Shown: positions 26,011 through 35,262 of the stretch, piece by piece
Position numbering within the stretch: the first letter of the stretch is position 1
How the letters are laid out: the number at the start of each line of letters is the position of its first letter
Source of the DNA: Chromobacterium haemolyticum DSM 19808
GTDB lineage: Bacteria; Pseudomonadota; Gammaproteobacteria; Burkholderiales; Chromobacteriaceae
Assembly: GCF_000711885.1 (NCBI RefSeq)
Contig: NZ_KL543995.1
Span: 182,010 to 246,009, forward strand
Direction of reading: 5' to 3'
DNA: 64,000 bases
Made by a program: the position numbers and the translations under genes
Notes under the pieces: model-generated
The model's database searches: none
Seen by the model: the letters and a program-made list of their open reading frames with translations, nothing else
What the model was told of the DNA's origin: nothing

Positions 26011-27891
26011 ATGGCTTGGTCTGTGGCTGATAGCCGGGCGTTGTATGGCATCCGGCATTGGGGAGCGGGGTACTTCGACATGGGCGCCAACGGCAATATC
26101 GTTGTGCGTCCCAATGTGCGCCAAAACAAGGAAATCGACCTGCATCGCCTGGTGGGCGAGCTGTCCGGCAAGGGCCTGGACCTGCCGCTCTTGGTGCGGT
26201 TTCCCGATATTCTGCAAGACCGCGTCACCCGTTTGTGCGCGGCTTTCGACAAGGCCATAGCCGAACAAGGCTACGGCAATCGTTACACCGCCATCTATCC
26301 GATCAAGGTCAACCAGCAAGAAGCGGTGGTGAAGAGCATCATCGCCACGCCGGACGTGTCCATCGGCCTGGAAGCCGGCTCCAAGCCGGAACTGATGGCG
26401 GTACTGGCGCTGTCGCCCAAGGGCTGCACCATCGTCTGCAACGGCTACAAGGATCGCGACTACATTCGCCTGGCTCTGATGGGCGAGCGCCTGGGCCATC
26501 AAGTATTCATCGTTATCGAGAAAGAGTCGGAAGTCGAGCTGGTGATCGATGAGTCCCGCAAGCTGGGCATCCGTCCCAATATCGGCATGCGCGTGCGCCT
26601 GTCCTCGCTGGCTTCCAGCAAATGGGCGGACACCGGCGGCGAGAAGGGCAAGTTCGGCCTGTCCGCCGGCCAGCTGATTTCCGCCGCGGACAAGCTGACC
26701 GCCGCCGGCCTGGCCGATTGCGTGCGCCTGATGCATTTCCACATGGGGTCGCAGATCGCCCATATCGGCGATTACCGCAGCGGCTTCGGCGAGGCCATCC
26801 GCTACTTCGCGGAACTGCGCGCGCTGGGCCTGCCCATTGATCACGTGGACGTGGGCGGCGGCCTGGGCGTGGATTACGACGGCACCCATTCCCGCAACGA
26901 CAGCTCGATCAACTACGACATGGACGAGTACGCGCATGTGATTGTGTCCATGTTGTCCGAGTTCTGCGGCGAGAACGGCATTCCGCATCCGCGCATCCTG
27001 TCCGAATCCGGCCGTGCGATGACCGCTCACCACGCGGTGCTGATCATGAACGTGACCGATGTGGAGCGCCTGCCGGACGAAGTGCCGCAGGTGGACGACC
27101 TGGCCGCCTTGTCGCAGCCGGTGCGCAAGCTGTTTGAGCTGGTTCAGCTCAACGACGACGATCTGGTCACTGAAATTTACTACCGCGCCAGCCACTATGC
27201 GTCGGAAGTGACCGACCTTTACGCCTCCGGCCGCCTGTCGTTGAAGGAAAAAGCGCTGGCGGAAGACGTGCACGCCGCCTTGTGCCGCCGCTTGCACCGC
27301 CAGCTGCAAGCCAGCCAGCGTTCGCAGCGTCAGGTGTACGACGAACTGACCGACCGCCTTGCCGACAAGTACTTCTGCAACTTCTCGGTGTTCCAGAGCC
27401 TGCCGGACACCTGGGCCATCGATCAGATTCTGCCGATCACCCCGCTGCACCGTCTGAACGAGCAGCCCACCCGCCGCGCGGTGCTGCAGGACCTGACCTG
27501 CGACTCCGACGGCAAGCTCAAGCAGTACGTGGACCAGCAGAGCATTGAATCCAGCCTGTCCGTGCACGAGGTGAAGCAGGGCGATGAGTATCTGATCGCC
27601 GTGTTCCTGGTGGGCGCTTATCAGGAAATCCTGGGCGATATGCACAATCTGTTCGGCGACACCGACTCGGTCAACGTCTATGTGCGCGACGGCGGCGAGC
27701 TGGAGTTCTCCGGCGTGGAAGAGCACGACACCATCGAAGACATGCTGCGTTACGTGCACCTGTCGCCGGAAGACATCCTCAACCGTTACGAAGCCAAATC
27801 GCGCGCGGCGGACCTCAGCAGCGAAGAGCGCAGTCTGTTCTTCGCGGAGTTCTGCCGGGGTCTGAAGCAGTCGTCCTACTTGTCGGTCTGA
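26011..27891 (+). CDS. speA: Biosynthetic arginine decarboxylase
   Basis: 626 residues from ATG 26011 (GAGGGG upstream), the usual length of SpeA. It is a PLP alanine-racemase-fold decarboxylase: YPIKVNQQ carries the cofactor lysine, then the HFHMGSQI and [11 protein letters not shown] motifs, and a C-terminal beta domain with a catalytic Cys region (LPDTWAIDQ). It makes agmatine from arginine, the entry to putrescine. The frame is open for another 90 codons upstream, but that stretch is leader sequence. A terminator follows the stop. Confidence 0.95.
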   Translation: MAWSVADSRALYGIRHWGAGYFDMGANGNIVVRPNVRQNKEIDLHRLVGELSGKGLDLPLLVRFPDILQDRVTRLCAAFDKAIAEQGYGNRYTAIYPIKVNQQEAVVKSIIATPDVSIGLEAGSKPELMAVLALSPKGCTIVCNGYKDRDYIRLALMGERLGHQVFIVIEKESEVELVIDESRKLGIRPNIGMRVRLSSLASSKWADTGGEKGKFGLSAGQLISAADKLTAAGLADCVRLMHFHMGSQIAHIGDYRSGFGEAIRYFAELRALGLPIDHVDVGGGLGVDYDGTHSRNDSSINYDMDEYAHVIVSMLSEFCGENGIPHPRILSESGRAMTAHHAVLIMNVTDVERLPDEVPQVDDLAALSQPVRKLFELVQLNDDDLVTEIYYRASHYASEVTDLYASGRLSLKEKALAEDVHAALCRRLHRQLQASQRSQRQVYDELTDRLADKYFCNFSVFQSLPDTWAIDQILPITPLHRLNEQPTRRAVLQDLTCDSDGKLKQYVDQQSIESSLSVHEVKQGDEYLIAVFLVGAYQEILGDMHNLFGDTDSVNVYVRDGGELEFSGVEEHDTIEDMLRYVHLSPEDILNRYEAKSRAADLSSEERSLFFAEFCRGLKQSSYLSV

Positions 27892-27942
27892 TTTGACGCT
27901 CAAGAGCTCGCGCCTGTAAGACTTCATGATTTGGTAATAGTC

Positions 27943-27971
27943 ATGCCTCGGCTTCGGTCGGGGCATTTTTA
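27943..27971 (+). terminator. Terminator of speA
   Basis: ATGCCTCGGC / GTCGGGGCAT stem (with G-U pairs), TTCG loop, followed by TTTTTAT. Confidence 0.85.
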
Positions 27972-28008
27972 TTTGAGCTGACGCGACAGGCGCTGGGCCT
28001 GGGGACTT

Positions 28009-28303
28009 AATACGCCTAATTGTCGCGGCAGTTCGCGAGCTGGCTCATGCCAGGCGCCAAATGGTGCGCTTTCAGGAAGTCCTGTCAGTCATCACCACTG
28101 AACAGACTCTCCTGGTCGGAATGCACCAGCGCCTTCTGCTTTGGCTGGCGTGGCCATACCGCCATCAACAAGGCATTCAGCACCAACTCTCCATCGATGC
28201 GTGATGGCATCAACCAGCCAATGGCCTGCCGCCAGAGCCGGTCCAGCACCACGGCCAGGTCTAGCCAGCCCTCATGCGTCCGGGGGTATGTGATGTCAGT
28301 CAC
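28009..28303 (-). pseudogene. IS3-family transposase (OrfB) fragment
   Basis: On the minus strand the DDE integrase core of an IS3-family OrfB is readable: VTDITYPRTHEGWLDLAVVL, the IGWLMPSRIDGELVLNALLM stretch, HSDQESLFSGDD, then QDFLKAHHLAPGMS and ANCRDN. A TGA replaces the Trp after SGDD and a TAG follows CRDN, so it is broken. Neither the N-terminal nor the C-terminal part of the transposase is present, and no IS ends were found. Confidence 0.8.
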
Positions 28304-28312
28304 CCGGGCTTT

Positions 28313-28420
28313 ATCGGCGCACCCTGCGTCTCCAGTTGCTCATCCCACTACCAAAGCCGAATTCCTGCTGGAGGCGTTCCCAAGGCACGCCTGTGGTGAG
28401 AACAAGCAGGATGTCGTTGA
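28313..28420 (-). pseudogene. IS5-family transposase N-terminal fragment
   Basis: The minus strand encodes LNDILLVLTTGVPWERLQQ then EFGFGSGMSNWRRRVRR and a stop. This matches the conserved N-terminal region of IS427/IS1031-type IS5 transposases (consensus close to LTGILFVLKTGIPWEDLPQE). It is only about 36 codons long and abuts the IS3 fragment, showing one relic was cut by another. It may belong to the group that mobilised the GAGCCTGTTC elements. Confidence 0.65.
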
Positions 28421-29128
28421 GCGTTCAACATCATCCTGCCGGGTCGTCCGCCTTGGCGGAGGAGGCGGCTGTAATCACTTCCGGAATTCCTGACTGACAA
28501 TTTTCCGTTTTATCTCCGCTAGATGCGGGCATGTGCCCCCTGTGCCAACAGGCTTTGTTCGCGGGTTTTAAGGTTTGAGGCGAGGGAGCAGGGACGGCGT
28601 GCGGGGAGGATGACGCCGGTTATCCGGAGGAGGAAGCGGTTCATTGCCAGGGCGCGGGATTCATCACAGGAACTTAATAGCGTGGGCGCTCGGCCGTGTT
28701 TTTATCGCGATTTGGCCTGTTTGGGGACGGTTTATCGTTCCAGTGAGCACGATGTGACGAATATGCCACAGTAAGCGGGGCTGTGATTACAGTGACGCGC
28801 GTCTTGTCTGGTGTGGCCGGGCGTTGGCGCGGTTTTCATTCGTAATAATTTTAAACTAATTGTGATTTGTGTTGTTTTGCATGTTTATTTATATTGCTCG
28901 TCATGCATTTGGTTGTACTTGTGAAATCTGATTAAATCATTTGTTTTCAATGTGAGAGAACGGAAGCAGAAGATCAGATGGAGCCGATGCTTTCCCGCCT
29001 TGGGCGGGAAAGCTAGATAGCGGGTTTTCGCCGCGCTGGCGTGACGAAGCTATGGGAGCGTCTTTCCACTTGGAAGGACGCGCATTCGGACGCGATAAGC
29101 GCCCGGCAATCGCAATGGAGCATGAGCA
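28421..29128. other. Gene-poor interval before the fimbrial operon
   Basis: No reading frame here is supported. 28421-28830 is moderately GC-rich decayed sequence. 28835-28960 is strikingly AT-rich (TAATAATTTTAAACTAATTG and similar) and is the likely promoter or silencer region of the fimbrial genes. 28961-29128 is the leader, with a ribosome site GGAG close to the first fimbrial start. Confidence 0.5.
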
Positions 29129-29647
29129 ATGAAGAAGCTTGTTACCGTACTGGCCGCCGGCCTGAGTTTTTACGCCGCGGGCGCGTTGGCTGCCGACGGC
29201 ACCATCACCATCAATGGCAACATTGTCGCCAATACCTGCACGATCAACAGCACTGGGGGAGCCAGCTTTACCGTCACCCTGCCCACCGTCGGCGTATCTT
29301 CGCTGGCGACTGCTGGTCAAACCGCGGGCTCTACCCCGTTCAGCATCAATCTGAGCAATTGCCCCGCCACACTGAAAAACGCAGTGACCCACTTCGAAAT
29401 CGGGCCGACGGTGGATGCTGCTACCGGCAACCTGAAGAATGCCGGCGCGGCCACCAATGTGGAAGTGCAGTTGCTCAACAACACCCTGCAGGCGATCAAC
29501 CTGGCCAACAACACCAACTCGCAGATAGTGCCGATCAGTTCCGGCACAGCGACGCTGAACTACTACGCGCAGTACATCGCCACCGGCGGCGCGGCCGGCG
29601 CAGGCGCGGTGAACACCAGCGTGCAGTACTCGATGACTTATCAGTAA
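29129..29647 (+). CDS. Major fimbrial subunit (chaperone-usher pilin)
   Basis: 172 residues. Signal peptide MKKLVTVLAAGLSFYAAGALA, then a type 1 pilin domain: GTITINGNIVANTCTI with a donor-strand-like N-terminus, a disulfide pair (TCTI and SNCPA), and a C-terminal beta-zipper strand ending QYSMTYQ. First gene of a four-gene fimbrial operon, the usual place for the most abundant subunit; the hairpin behind it would keep its mRNA level above the others. Confidence 0.88.
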   Translation: MKKLVTVLAAGLSFYAAGALAADGTITINGNIVANTCTINSTGGASFTVTLPTVGVSSLATAGQTAGSTPFSINLSNCPATLKNAVTHFEIGPTVDAATGNLKNAGAATNVEVQLLNNTLQAINLANNTNSQIVPISSGTATLNYYAQYIATGGAAGAGAVNTSVQYSMTYQ

Positions 29648-29665
29648 GCGACGTGGGCAGTCGTT

Positions 29666-29690
29666 GCCAGCCGCGCTGTGCGCGGCTGGC
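29666..29690 (+). terminator. Hairpin between pilin and chaperone genes
   Basis: Perfect 11-bp stem (GCCAGCCGCGC / GCGCGGCTGGC) with a three-base loop and no long T-run. Typical partial terminator or stabiliser giving excess pilin mRNA. Confidence 0.65.
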
Positions 29691-29718
29691 GTTTCAAGTC
29701 AGAAAATAGGCAGAAGTC

Positions 29719-30468
29719 ATGACAGCATTCGTAGTCCGCGGCGTTGCGATCTGGGCCGCCCTTACTTTCTTCACCAGCGCGGTCGCCAACGCTGGCGTGG
29801 TGATTTCCGGTACCCGGGTGGTGTACAACGCCGCTGACCGCGAAGTGACCGTCAAAATCAACAACCCCGGCAAAGCGCCTTCGCTGGTGGAGGTGTGGGC
29901 CGATGCGGGCAACGAGAAGTCGACGCCGGATACCGCGGATGCGCCGTTTCTGATCATGCCGCCGATTTTCCGGGTTGATCCTGCCAAGGGGCAGACCCTG
30001 CGAATCACCTTCACAGGCGCCGATCTGCCTCAAGACCGCGAATCGGTGTTCTGGTTGAACGTGCTGGATATTCCGCCTTTGCCCAAGAGCGCCGAGGAGC
30101 AGCGCAACTTCATGCAGGTTGCCTTCCGCTCGCGGATCAAGTTGTTCTACCGCCCCAAGGGCCTGCCCGGCAGCGCCGACGACGCGGCCGACAAGCTGAG
30201 CTGGTCGCTGCAGGCCGAGCCCAACGGCAAGGGCTATCTGCTGCGCGCCACCAATGCGGAGGCCTACAACGTGTCGCTGAATCGCGCGGTGCTGACGGCA
30301 AACGCCCGTTCCTACGAGACCGACAGCGGCATGGTGCCGCCCGGCGGCAGCAAGGATTTCCCCCTGAAGGACTTGAAGTCCAAGCTTGGGGGCAAGTTGC
30401 AGTTCAGTTACGAGAGCATCAACGATTTTGGCGCGGCAGTGATGCACGACGCCGCTCTGGCCCCCTGA
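29719..30468 (+). CDS. Periplasmic fimbrial chaperone (FimC/PapD family)
   Basis: 249 residues with a signal peptide ending ANA. Two immunoglobulin-like domains: VVISGTRVVYNAADREVTVK at the start of domain 1, PPIFRVDPAKGQTLRI, SVFWLNVLDIPP, and FRSRIKLFYRPKGLP, the family signature that holds subunits by donor-strand complementation. It hands pilins to the usher encoded next. Confidence 0.92.
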   Translation: MTAFVVRGVAIWAALTFFTSAVANAGVVISGTRVVYNAADREVTVKINNPGKAPSLVEVWADAGNEKSTPDTADAPFLIMPPIFRVDPAKGQTLRITFTGADLPQDRESVFWLNVLDIPPLPKSAEEQRNFMQVAFRSRIKLFYRPKGLPGSADDAADKLSWSLQAEPNGKGYLLRATNAEAYNVSLNRAVLTANARSYETDSGMVPPGGSKDFPLKDLKSKLGGKLQFSYESINDFGAAVMHDAALAP

Positions 30469-30523
30469 CCATTCGGGCGGCCGCCTGTTGTCCGGTCGCC
30501 TGCGCAGCAAAACGGATTGCGCG

Positions 30524-33091
30524 ATGAAACCTTCCTCGACTCGATTACAGGCTGAATGCTGGAGCCTGTCGCTTCTTGCCTCGCTTATTTGCGGGTTGTT
30601 CGGCGGCCCTTTGGCCTGGGCCGATGCGCCGGCGGCGCCGACATCACCGCCGGACGATGTACAGTTCAATCCGGCGTTCTTGACCCGGCCGTCAGGCATG
30701 CCGCCGTTGGGACTAAGCCGTTTCAACCAGGCAGGAGGGGCGCTGCCCGGCAATTATCGCGCCGACGTGTACGTCAACGATGCCTGGATCGGCCGTCGCG
30801 ACGTGCTGATGAAGGAGCGTGATGATCACAAGGTGTTCGCCTGTTTCAGCCGAAAGGCGCTGGAAGAGATGGGCGTGGATTTCAAGCGCCTGGAGCAGCA
30901 GCCGGAGAGCGCGCCGATGCAGGACGAGCCCTGTCGGGATATTGCCCAACTCGTGCCCGGCGCCTTCTCCGGCTTCAATAGCGGCGATTTGCACCTGGAC
31001 GTCAGCGTGCCGCAGAAATACCTGCGCGCGCATGCTCGCGGCTATGTCGATCCCCAATACTGGGATGCCGGCGCGCCCTTTGCCGGCTTCCTCAACTACA
31101 ACGCCAACGTCTACCGTTACGACACCGGATCCAACGGCGCGTCCACCCAATATTATCTGGGCGCCAACGCCGGTCTGAACCTCGGCATGTGGAGGCTGCG
31201 CTATAACGGCACCGTTACCCAGCAGGATGGCGGCAACGGCAGCCAGCGTCATTACCAGGGGACGTCGGCCTACGCCCAGCGCGACATCACCGACTGGCGC
31301 TCGGTTCTGACCGTCGGCGACAACTTCACGCCGTCGGACTTGTTCAACAGCGTGCCCTACCGCGGGGTGCAGCTCAATTCCGACGACCGCATGCAGCCGG
31401 AATCGATGCAAGGCTATGCGCCGGTGGTGCGCGGCGTGGCGGAGACCAACGCCAAGGTATCGATCCGCCAGAACGGCAACCTGATATATGAAAACACCGT
31501 GCCGCCGGGCGAGTTCAGCATCGACGATTTGTACAACACCGGCTTCGCCGGCGATCTGAACGTGACCGTGACCGAGGCCGATGGCCGGGTGCGCACCTTC
31601 GTCGTGCCCTACGCCTCGGTGCGGCAGCTATTGCGTCAGGGTCAATCGCGCTATTCGGTGACGGCTGGGCAGTGGCGGGACAGCACGCTGAGCCAGCATC
31701 CGGACTTCATGCAAGCCACCTACCAGCGCGGCGTGAATGGCAGCTTGACGCTGTACGGCGGCGGCATCGCCGCCGAACATTACCAGGCCGGCATCTTCGG
31801 CGCTGGGCTCAATACCGCCATCGGCGCTCTGGCGCTGGATGTCACCCAGTCCTGGGCCAACCGCCTTCCCAATGTCGCGGGCAGCGAAAACATGAGCGGT
31901 CAGAGCTATCGCCTGGCTTATAGCAAATTGCTGGAAAGCACCAACACCAACTTCACGGTAGCGGCGTACCGCTACTCCACTACCGGTTATCTGCAGTTCC
32001 GGGACTATGTCAATCTGCTGAATCAGAACGGCATGGTGTACCGCACCCGCAACCAGTTCCAATTGAACGCCGACCAGCCGCTGCCGGCGGGCTGGGGCAA
32101 TGTGTACATCAGCGGCTCGACGCAGGACTACTGGAATCAGCGCGGCCACGACGTGACCTATCAGGTTGGTTACAACAACCGCTTCAAGGGGGTCAACTTT
32201 AGCCTGTCCGCTGGCCGGCTGCACGATGCTCTGGGCAACAACGTCAACCAGTACACGCTGAGCGTGTCGATGCCGCTTGGCCGCGCAGCGCACGCCCCGC
32301 TGCTGACCGCCAGCGTCAACAGCAATAGCGATCACAGCGGCAGCACTCAGTTAGCAGTCAGCGGCACCAGCGGCGAACTGAGCAACCTGAGCTACAACGT
32401 CTACGCCAGCGATACCCGCGCGCCCTCAGGCAGCAGCAGCGGCGGCGGTGGAGCCAGCGTGCAGTACGCCAGCTCGGTGGCCACGGTCAGCGTCGGCGGC
32501 AGCAGTGTTGGCCATTCCTCGCAAGTCAATGCCGGGGTCATGGGGGCCCTGGTGTTCCATCCGGGCGGCGTCACTGCGGCGCAATCGGTGGGCGAATCGT
32601 TCGCCGTCATCAACGCGCCGGGCGCGGCGGGCGCGGCGGTCAACAATACCAATGGTGTGCGCGTCAATCAGGACGGTTACGCGGTGGTGTCGTCGTTGAT
32701 GCCGTACCGGCAGAACGAAGTCTCGCTGGACCCGAAAGGGATGAGCGAGAACGTCGAGCTGCAGGAGACCGCGCAACAGGACGCGCCGCGCGCCGGAGCC
32801 ATCGTGATGCTCAAATTCGCCACCGAACAGGGCAAACCCGTCATCGTGACTTTGAAGCGGGCCGACGGCAGCGCCGTGCCGGTGGGGGCGTCGGTGCTGG
32901 CCGACAACGGCGACGTGCTGGCGATGGTGGGGCAGGGAAGCCGCGTCTTCCTCCGAGGCATGGAAGGGAAAACCTTGCGGGCCAACTGGGGTAGCGCGCG
33001 GGATCAACAGTGCCGCTTCCATTATCCGCCCTCGGCACGACTGAATGGCGCGGGTTATTCGATAACCGAAGCAGTATGCGATGCCGAGTGA
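30524..33091 (+). CDS. Outer-membrane usher (FimD/PapC family)
   Basis: 855 residues from ATG 30524 (an upstream in-frame TTG has no better support). Signal peptide ending AWA, N-terminal chaperone-binding domain (VQFNPAFL..ADVYVNDAWIG), a 24-strand beta-barrel with plug (YAPVVRGVAETNAKVSIRQN, YENTVPPGEFSIDDLY), and C-terminal domains with ADNGDVLAMVGQGSRVFLRG. It forms the pore through which the pilus is assembled. The barrel region is rich in Ser, Asn and Tyr. Confidence 0.93.
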   Translation: MKPSSTRLQAECWSLSLLASLICGLFGGPLAWADAPAAPTSPPDDVQFNPAFLTRPSGMPPLGLSRFNQAGGALPGNYRADVYVNDAWIGRRDVLMKERDDHKVFACFSRKALEEMGVDFKRLEQQPESAPMQDEPCRDIAQLVPGAFSGFNSGDLHLDVSVPQKYLRAHARGYVDPQYWDAGAPFAGFLNYNANVYRYDTGSNGASTQYYLGANAGLNLGMWRLRYNGTVTQQDGGNGSQRHYQGTSAYAQRDITDWRSVLTVGDNFTPSDLFNSVPYRGVQLNSDDRMQPESMQGYAPVVRGVAETNAKVSIRQNGNLIYENTVPPGEFSIDDLYNTGFAGDLNVTVTEADGRVRTFVVPYASVRQLLRQGQSRYSVTAGQWRDSTLSQHPDFMQATYQRGVNGSLTLYGGGIAAEHYQAGIFGAGLNTAIGALALDVTQSWANRLPNVAGSENMSGQSYRLAYSKLLESTNTNFTVAAYRYSTTGYLQFRDYVNLLNQNGMVYRTRNQFQLNADQPLPAGWGNVYISGSTQDYWNQRGHDVTYQVGYNNRFKGVNFSLSAGRLHDALGNNVNQYTLSVSMPLGRAAHAPLLTASVNSNSDHSGSTQLAVSGTSGELSNLSYNVYASDTRAPSGSSSGGGGASVQYASSVATVSVGGSSVGHSSQVNAGVMGALVFHPGGVTAAQSVGESFAVINAPGAAGAAVNNTNGVRVNQDGYAVVSSLMPYRQNEVSLDPKGMSENVELQETAQQDAPRAGAIVMLKFATEQGKPVIVTLKRADGSAVPVGASVLADNGDVLAMVGQGSRVFLRGMEGKTLRANWGSARDQQCRFHYPPSARLNGAGYSITEAVCDAE

Positions 33092-33116
33092 AGGCTAGCG
33101 ATCAGAAAGCGAAAGA

Positions 33117-34088
33117 ATGATGAGCCAATCGATTATCCGCGTGCTGCGCGCCTGGCTGTGCGCGATCTTGCTGTGCCTGCCGGTGACCAGCCATGCCCTG
33201 GCTTGCTGGAATGGCGCCAGCTCCTCAGGCAGCGTGACGTCCACCTTGAGCCTGCCCGGCAATCTGTACGTTTCCGCAGCCGTGCCAACCGGCACGGTCA
33301 TCTGGCAGTCGCCCTTGCAGACCATCAGCGTCTATTGCCAGCAGAGTCTGGGCGAGAATGTGTATTTTTGGGTCAATCCCAAGAAGGTGGCGCTGGCGGC
33401 AGGCCTGCAGGTCGGCATCATCTTCAACGGGCAGACTTACACGCAGTCGAACGGAGCGATCAATACCGGCATCTTTGTGCCGGTTGCGGGCACCATCTCC
33501 AAGACGCTGCAATACTCCATCGTGCTGCTCAAAACCTCGGGCGCGCCGTCCAGCGGTACCGTGGCGGTTAGCCAGTACTCGGTGTTTCAACTGGACGGGG
33601 TTGGGGGCTTGAATGGTTATCCCGGGGTCAACTACAACCAGTTGATCAACGGCTCGGTGACGTTCACGCCTGGCGGTACTTGTAATCTGAGCACAGCGGA
33701 TGTCAACCGGGTGGTGACCCTGCCAACGATAGGCGTCAGCGCCCTGCCTGCGGTGGGCAGCGCGGCGGGTAGCGTCAGCTTCACGATTACCGCGAACAAC
33801 TGCTCGACAGCGCTGCATACCGCCACCTTCAGTTTTTCCGGCACGCCGGATGCGAATAACCCCATCCTGTTCGCGAATACAAGCGGCACGGCCAAAGGCG
33901 TGGGGGTTTTCATGGGAACGCTGGCGGACGGGCGGAATATAGGAGCGAACAGCACCAACAACACCCGAGTTGTGAATATCCAGTCGCAGACGGCGCAATT
34001 GCCTGTGTTCGTCGAATACATGCGGACAACGACGGTGGTGCCTGGCACGCTGCAATCGGTGGTGACGCTCAATATGCTGTATCAGTAA
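33117..34088 (+). CDS. Two-domain fimbrial tip adhesin
   Basis: 323 residues with a signal peptide (MMSQSIIRVLRAWL..SHALA). The N-terminal half (about 28-175) is a cysteine-containing receptor-binding-like domain; the C-terminal half (about 180-323) is a pilin domain (GSVTFTPGGTCNLST, ANNCSTAL, ending VVTLNMLYQ). This FimH-like layout and last position in the operon mark it as the tip adhesin. The ligand is unknown. Confidence 0.85.
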   Translation: MMSQSIIRVLRAWLCAILLCLPVTSHALACWNGASSSGSVTSTLSLPGNLYVSAAVPTGTVIWQSPLQTISVYCQQSLGENVYFWVNPKKVALAAGLQVGIIFNGQTYTQSNGAINTGIFVPVAGTISKTLQYSIVLLKTSGAPSSGTVAVSQYSVFQLDGVGGLNGYPGVNYNQLINGSVTFTPGGTCNLSTADVNRVVTLPTIGVSALPAVGSAAGSVSFTITANNCSTALHTATFSFSGTPDANNPILFANTSGTAKGVGVFMGTLADGRNIGANSTNNTRVVNIQSQTAQLPVFVEYMRTTTVVPGTLQSVVTLNMLYQ

Positions 34089-34109
34089 TCTGATTTTACG
34101 GGCAAAGCA

Positions 34110-34149
34110 AACGCCGCCGCCGCGGAGTGTCCGCGGCGGCGGCGTTTTT
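34110..34149 (+). terminator. Terminator of the fimbrial operon
   Basis: Perfect 17-bp stem (arms 34110-34126 and 34130-34146) with a three-base GTG loop, ending in a T-run. Very strong. Confidence 0.93.
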
Positions 34150-34166
34150 GAGTTCTCACGGCGCTG

Positions 34167-34310
34167 AGAACGTGTCTACGGTCTAGCGAGCATGAGCGAG
34201 ACAAGGCGAAAACCGCTGAGAAAGCGGAATGTACAAGTAGTGCATGAGCATTTCGAAGCGGTTTTTTTAACACCGTATCGCCGCAGCGCGGCAGATCGTA
34301 AACAGGTTCT
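34167..34310. mobile_element. GAGCCTGTTC-family MITE, copy 3 (144 bp)
   Basis: Ends GAACGTGTCTACGGTCTAGCG and CAGATCGTAAACAGGTTC, with the core GAGCATGAGCGAGACAAGG and GAAAGCGGAATGTACAAGT. The right end runs directly into TTA, the stop codon (TAA) of the minus-strand pilin-like gene. The left flank is TGA. Confidence 0.8.
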
Positions 34311-34603
34311 TAGTTGTATACGACGGTAACGATCTGGCCTTCGGTGAACTGGCTGGTCTTCACATTGCTGATCGTCACGGACTGGGTGTTGTCCATGCCG
34401 GAGCAAGTAGGGCCGGACGAAATCTTGCGAGCGGCCTGATACAGTTGCGGATGCGAAGAGTAGCGGACCAGTGTGCTGGCTTCCTGCGCGCACGGCTCTT
34501 TGACGATGGCGCCGGAGAAGCCGATGACACCGCCTTGGGCAGCCAAGGTCAAGCCGGATTGCATGGCCGCCAGCGCAGCCAAGGTGGTGATGAATTTGTT
34601 CAT
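34310..34603 (-). CDS. Small pilin-like secreted protein
   Basis: 97 residues, signal peptide MNKFITTLAALAAMQSGLTLA and mature part beginning GGVIGFSGAIVKEPC, the signature start of a type 1 pilin domain with its first cysteine; the second is in GPTCSGMD. It is much shorter than a normal pilin (about 150), ending SQFTEGQIVTVVYN. It faces the fimbrial operon and could be a minor subunit or pilus-length stopper. Its stop codon is contributed by, or duplicated with, the neighbouring MITE. Confidence 0.7.
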   Translation of the reverse strand: MNKFITTLAALAAMQSGLTLAAQGGVIGFSGAIVKEPCAQEASTLVRYSSHPQLYQAARKISSGPTCSGMDNTQSVTISNVKTSQFTEGQIVTVVYN

Positions 34604-34988
34604 ATTGAGCCTCTACTGGATTCGTTTTGCCTGTTTCAAGCAGATTGCCGGCCCGCTTGTCGCTGTTTTGATCTCTACCTTGTTTAAACTGAAGGTAATG
34701 ATCTGTAAAGTTTTATGAATACCGAGTGTAGTTGTCGGGCTTGTTAAATTCAATATTGAAAATTGTTTAATTATTGGTAATTAATTATTTAATATGAGAA
34801 TTTGGCGGAGCCGGTGGTTGACTGCAGAAGGTTTTGGCTGGATTGGTCTGATGGCTAAGACGGAGATGCATGTGGATTTTGCATGATTGTTTGGGTGAGA
34901 GCTGTTGCGCGCAGGATGCAGTCAGTCGTTGAGCGCCGGCTGGGGCGTCTCAGTGATGTTCGCAGTGGAAAATCCGGTTCAGTTCGTT
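34604..34988. other. AT-rich interval without genes
   Basis: 34700-34800 is strongly AT-rich (TTAATTATTGGTAATTAATT) and is probably the promoter region of the minus-strand pilin-like gene; 34800-34988 shows nothing recognisable. Confidence 0.4.
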
Positions 34989-35130
34989 AGAGCCTGTTCA
35001 CGATCTCGCGTGCAAGAGCGAGACAAGGCGAAAACGAGCGGAAAAGCGGAATGGTCGAGGGGTACATGAGCATTTTGAGCTTGTTGTTAACGCCGTATCG
35101 CCGTAGCGCAGCGGATCGTGAACAGGTTCT
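34989..35130. mobile_element. GAGCCTGTTC-family MITE, copy 4 (142 bp)
   Basis: Ends AGAGCCTGTTCACGATC and GATCGTGAACAGGTTCT. The element body (GAGCC..GGTTC) is flanked by TTA on both sides, a perfect three-base duplication. The right TTA is a stop codon in the minus-strand remnant that follows. Confidence 0.85.
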
Positions 35131-35262
35131 TAGGAGGACGCCGCGTCGAAGACGTAGCCTTCGCTATCGAAATCGCGCAGCGTGGCCGGATTGGTGACGC
35201 CGCGTTCGGTGGCCCTGCGCGCCATCCCCCGCGTGGGGCTTGGCCGCGGCGCGGCGGCGTAG
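35130..35262 (-). pseudogene. Possible 3' remnant of a gene behind the LysR gene
   Basis: The minus-strand frame reading MARRATERGVTNPATLRDF and ending YVFDAASS looks protein-like but has no clear start or family. It lies between the LysR stop and MITE copy 4. It may be a broken tail of a lost gene or a very short gene; I cannot assign a function. Confidence 0.25.

Noticed and set aside
28020-28493. Plus-strand frame of about 157 codons
   Set aside because: It runs antisense to the readable IS3 and IS5 transposase fragments and has no protein-like features.
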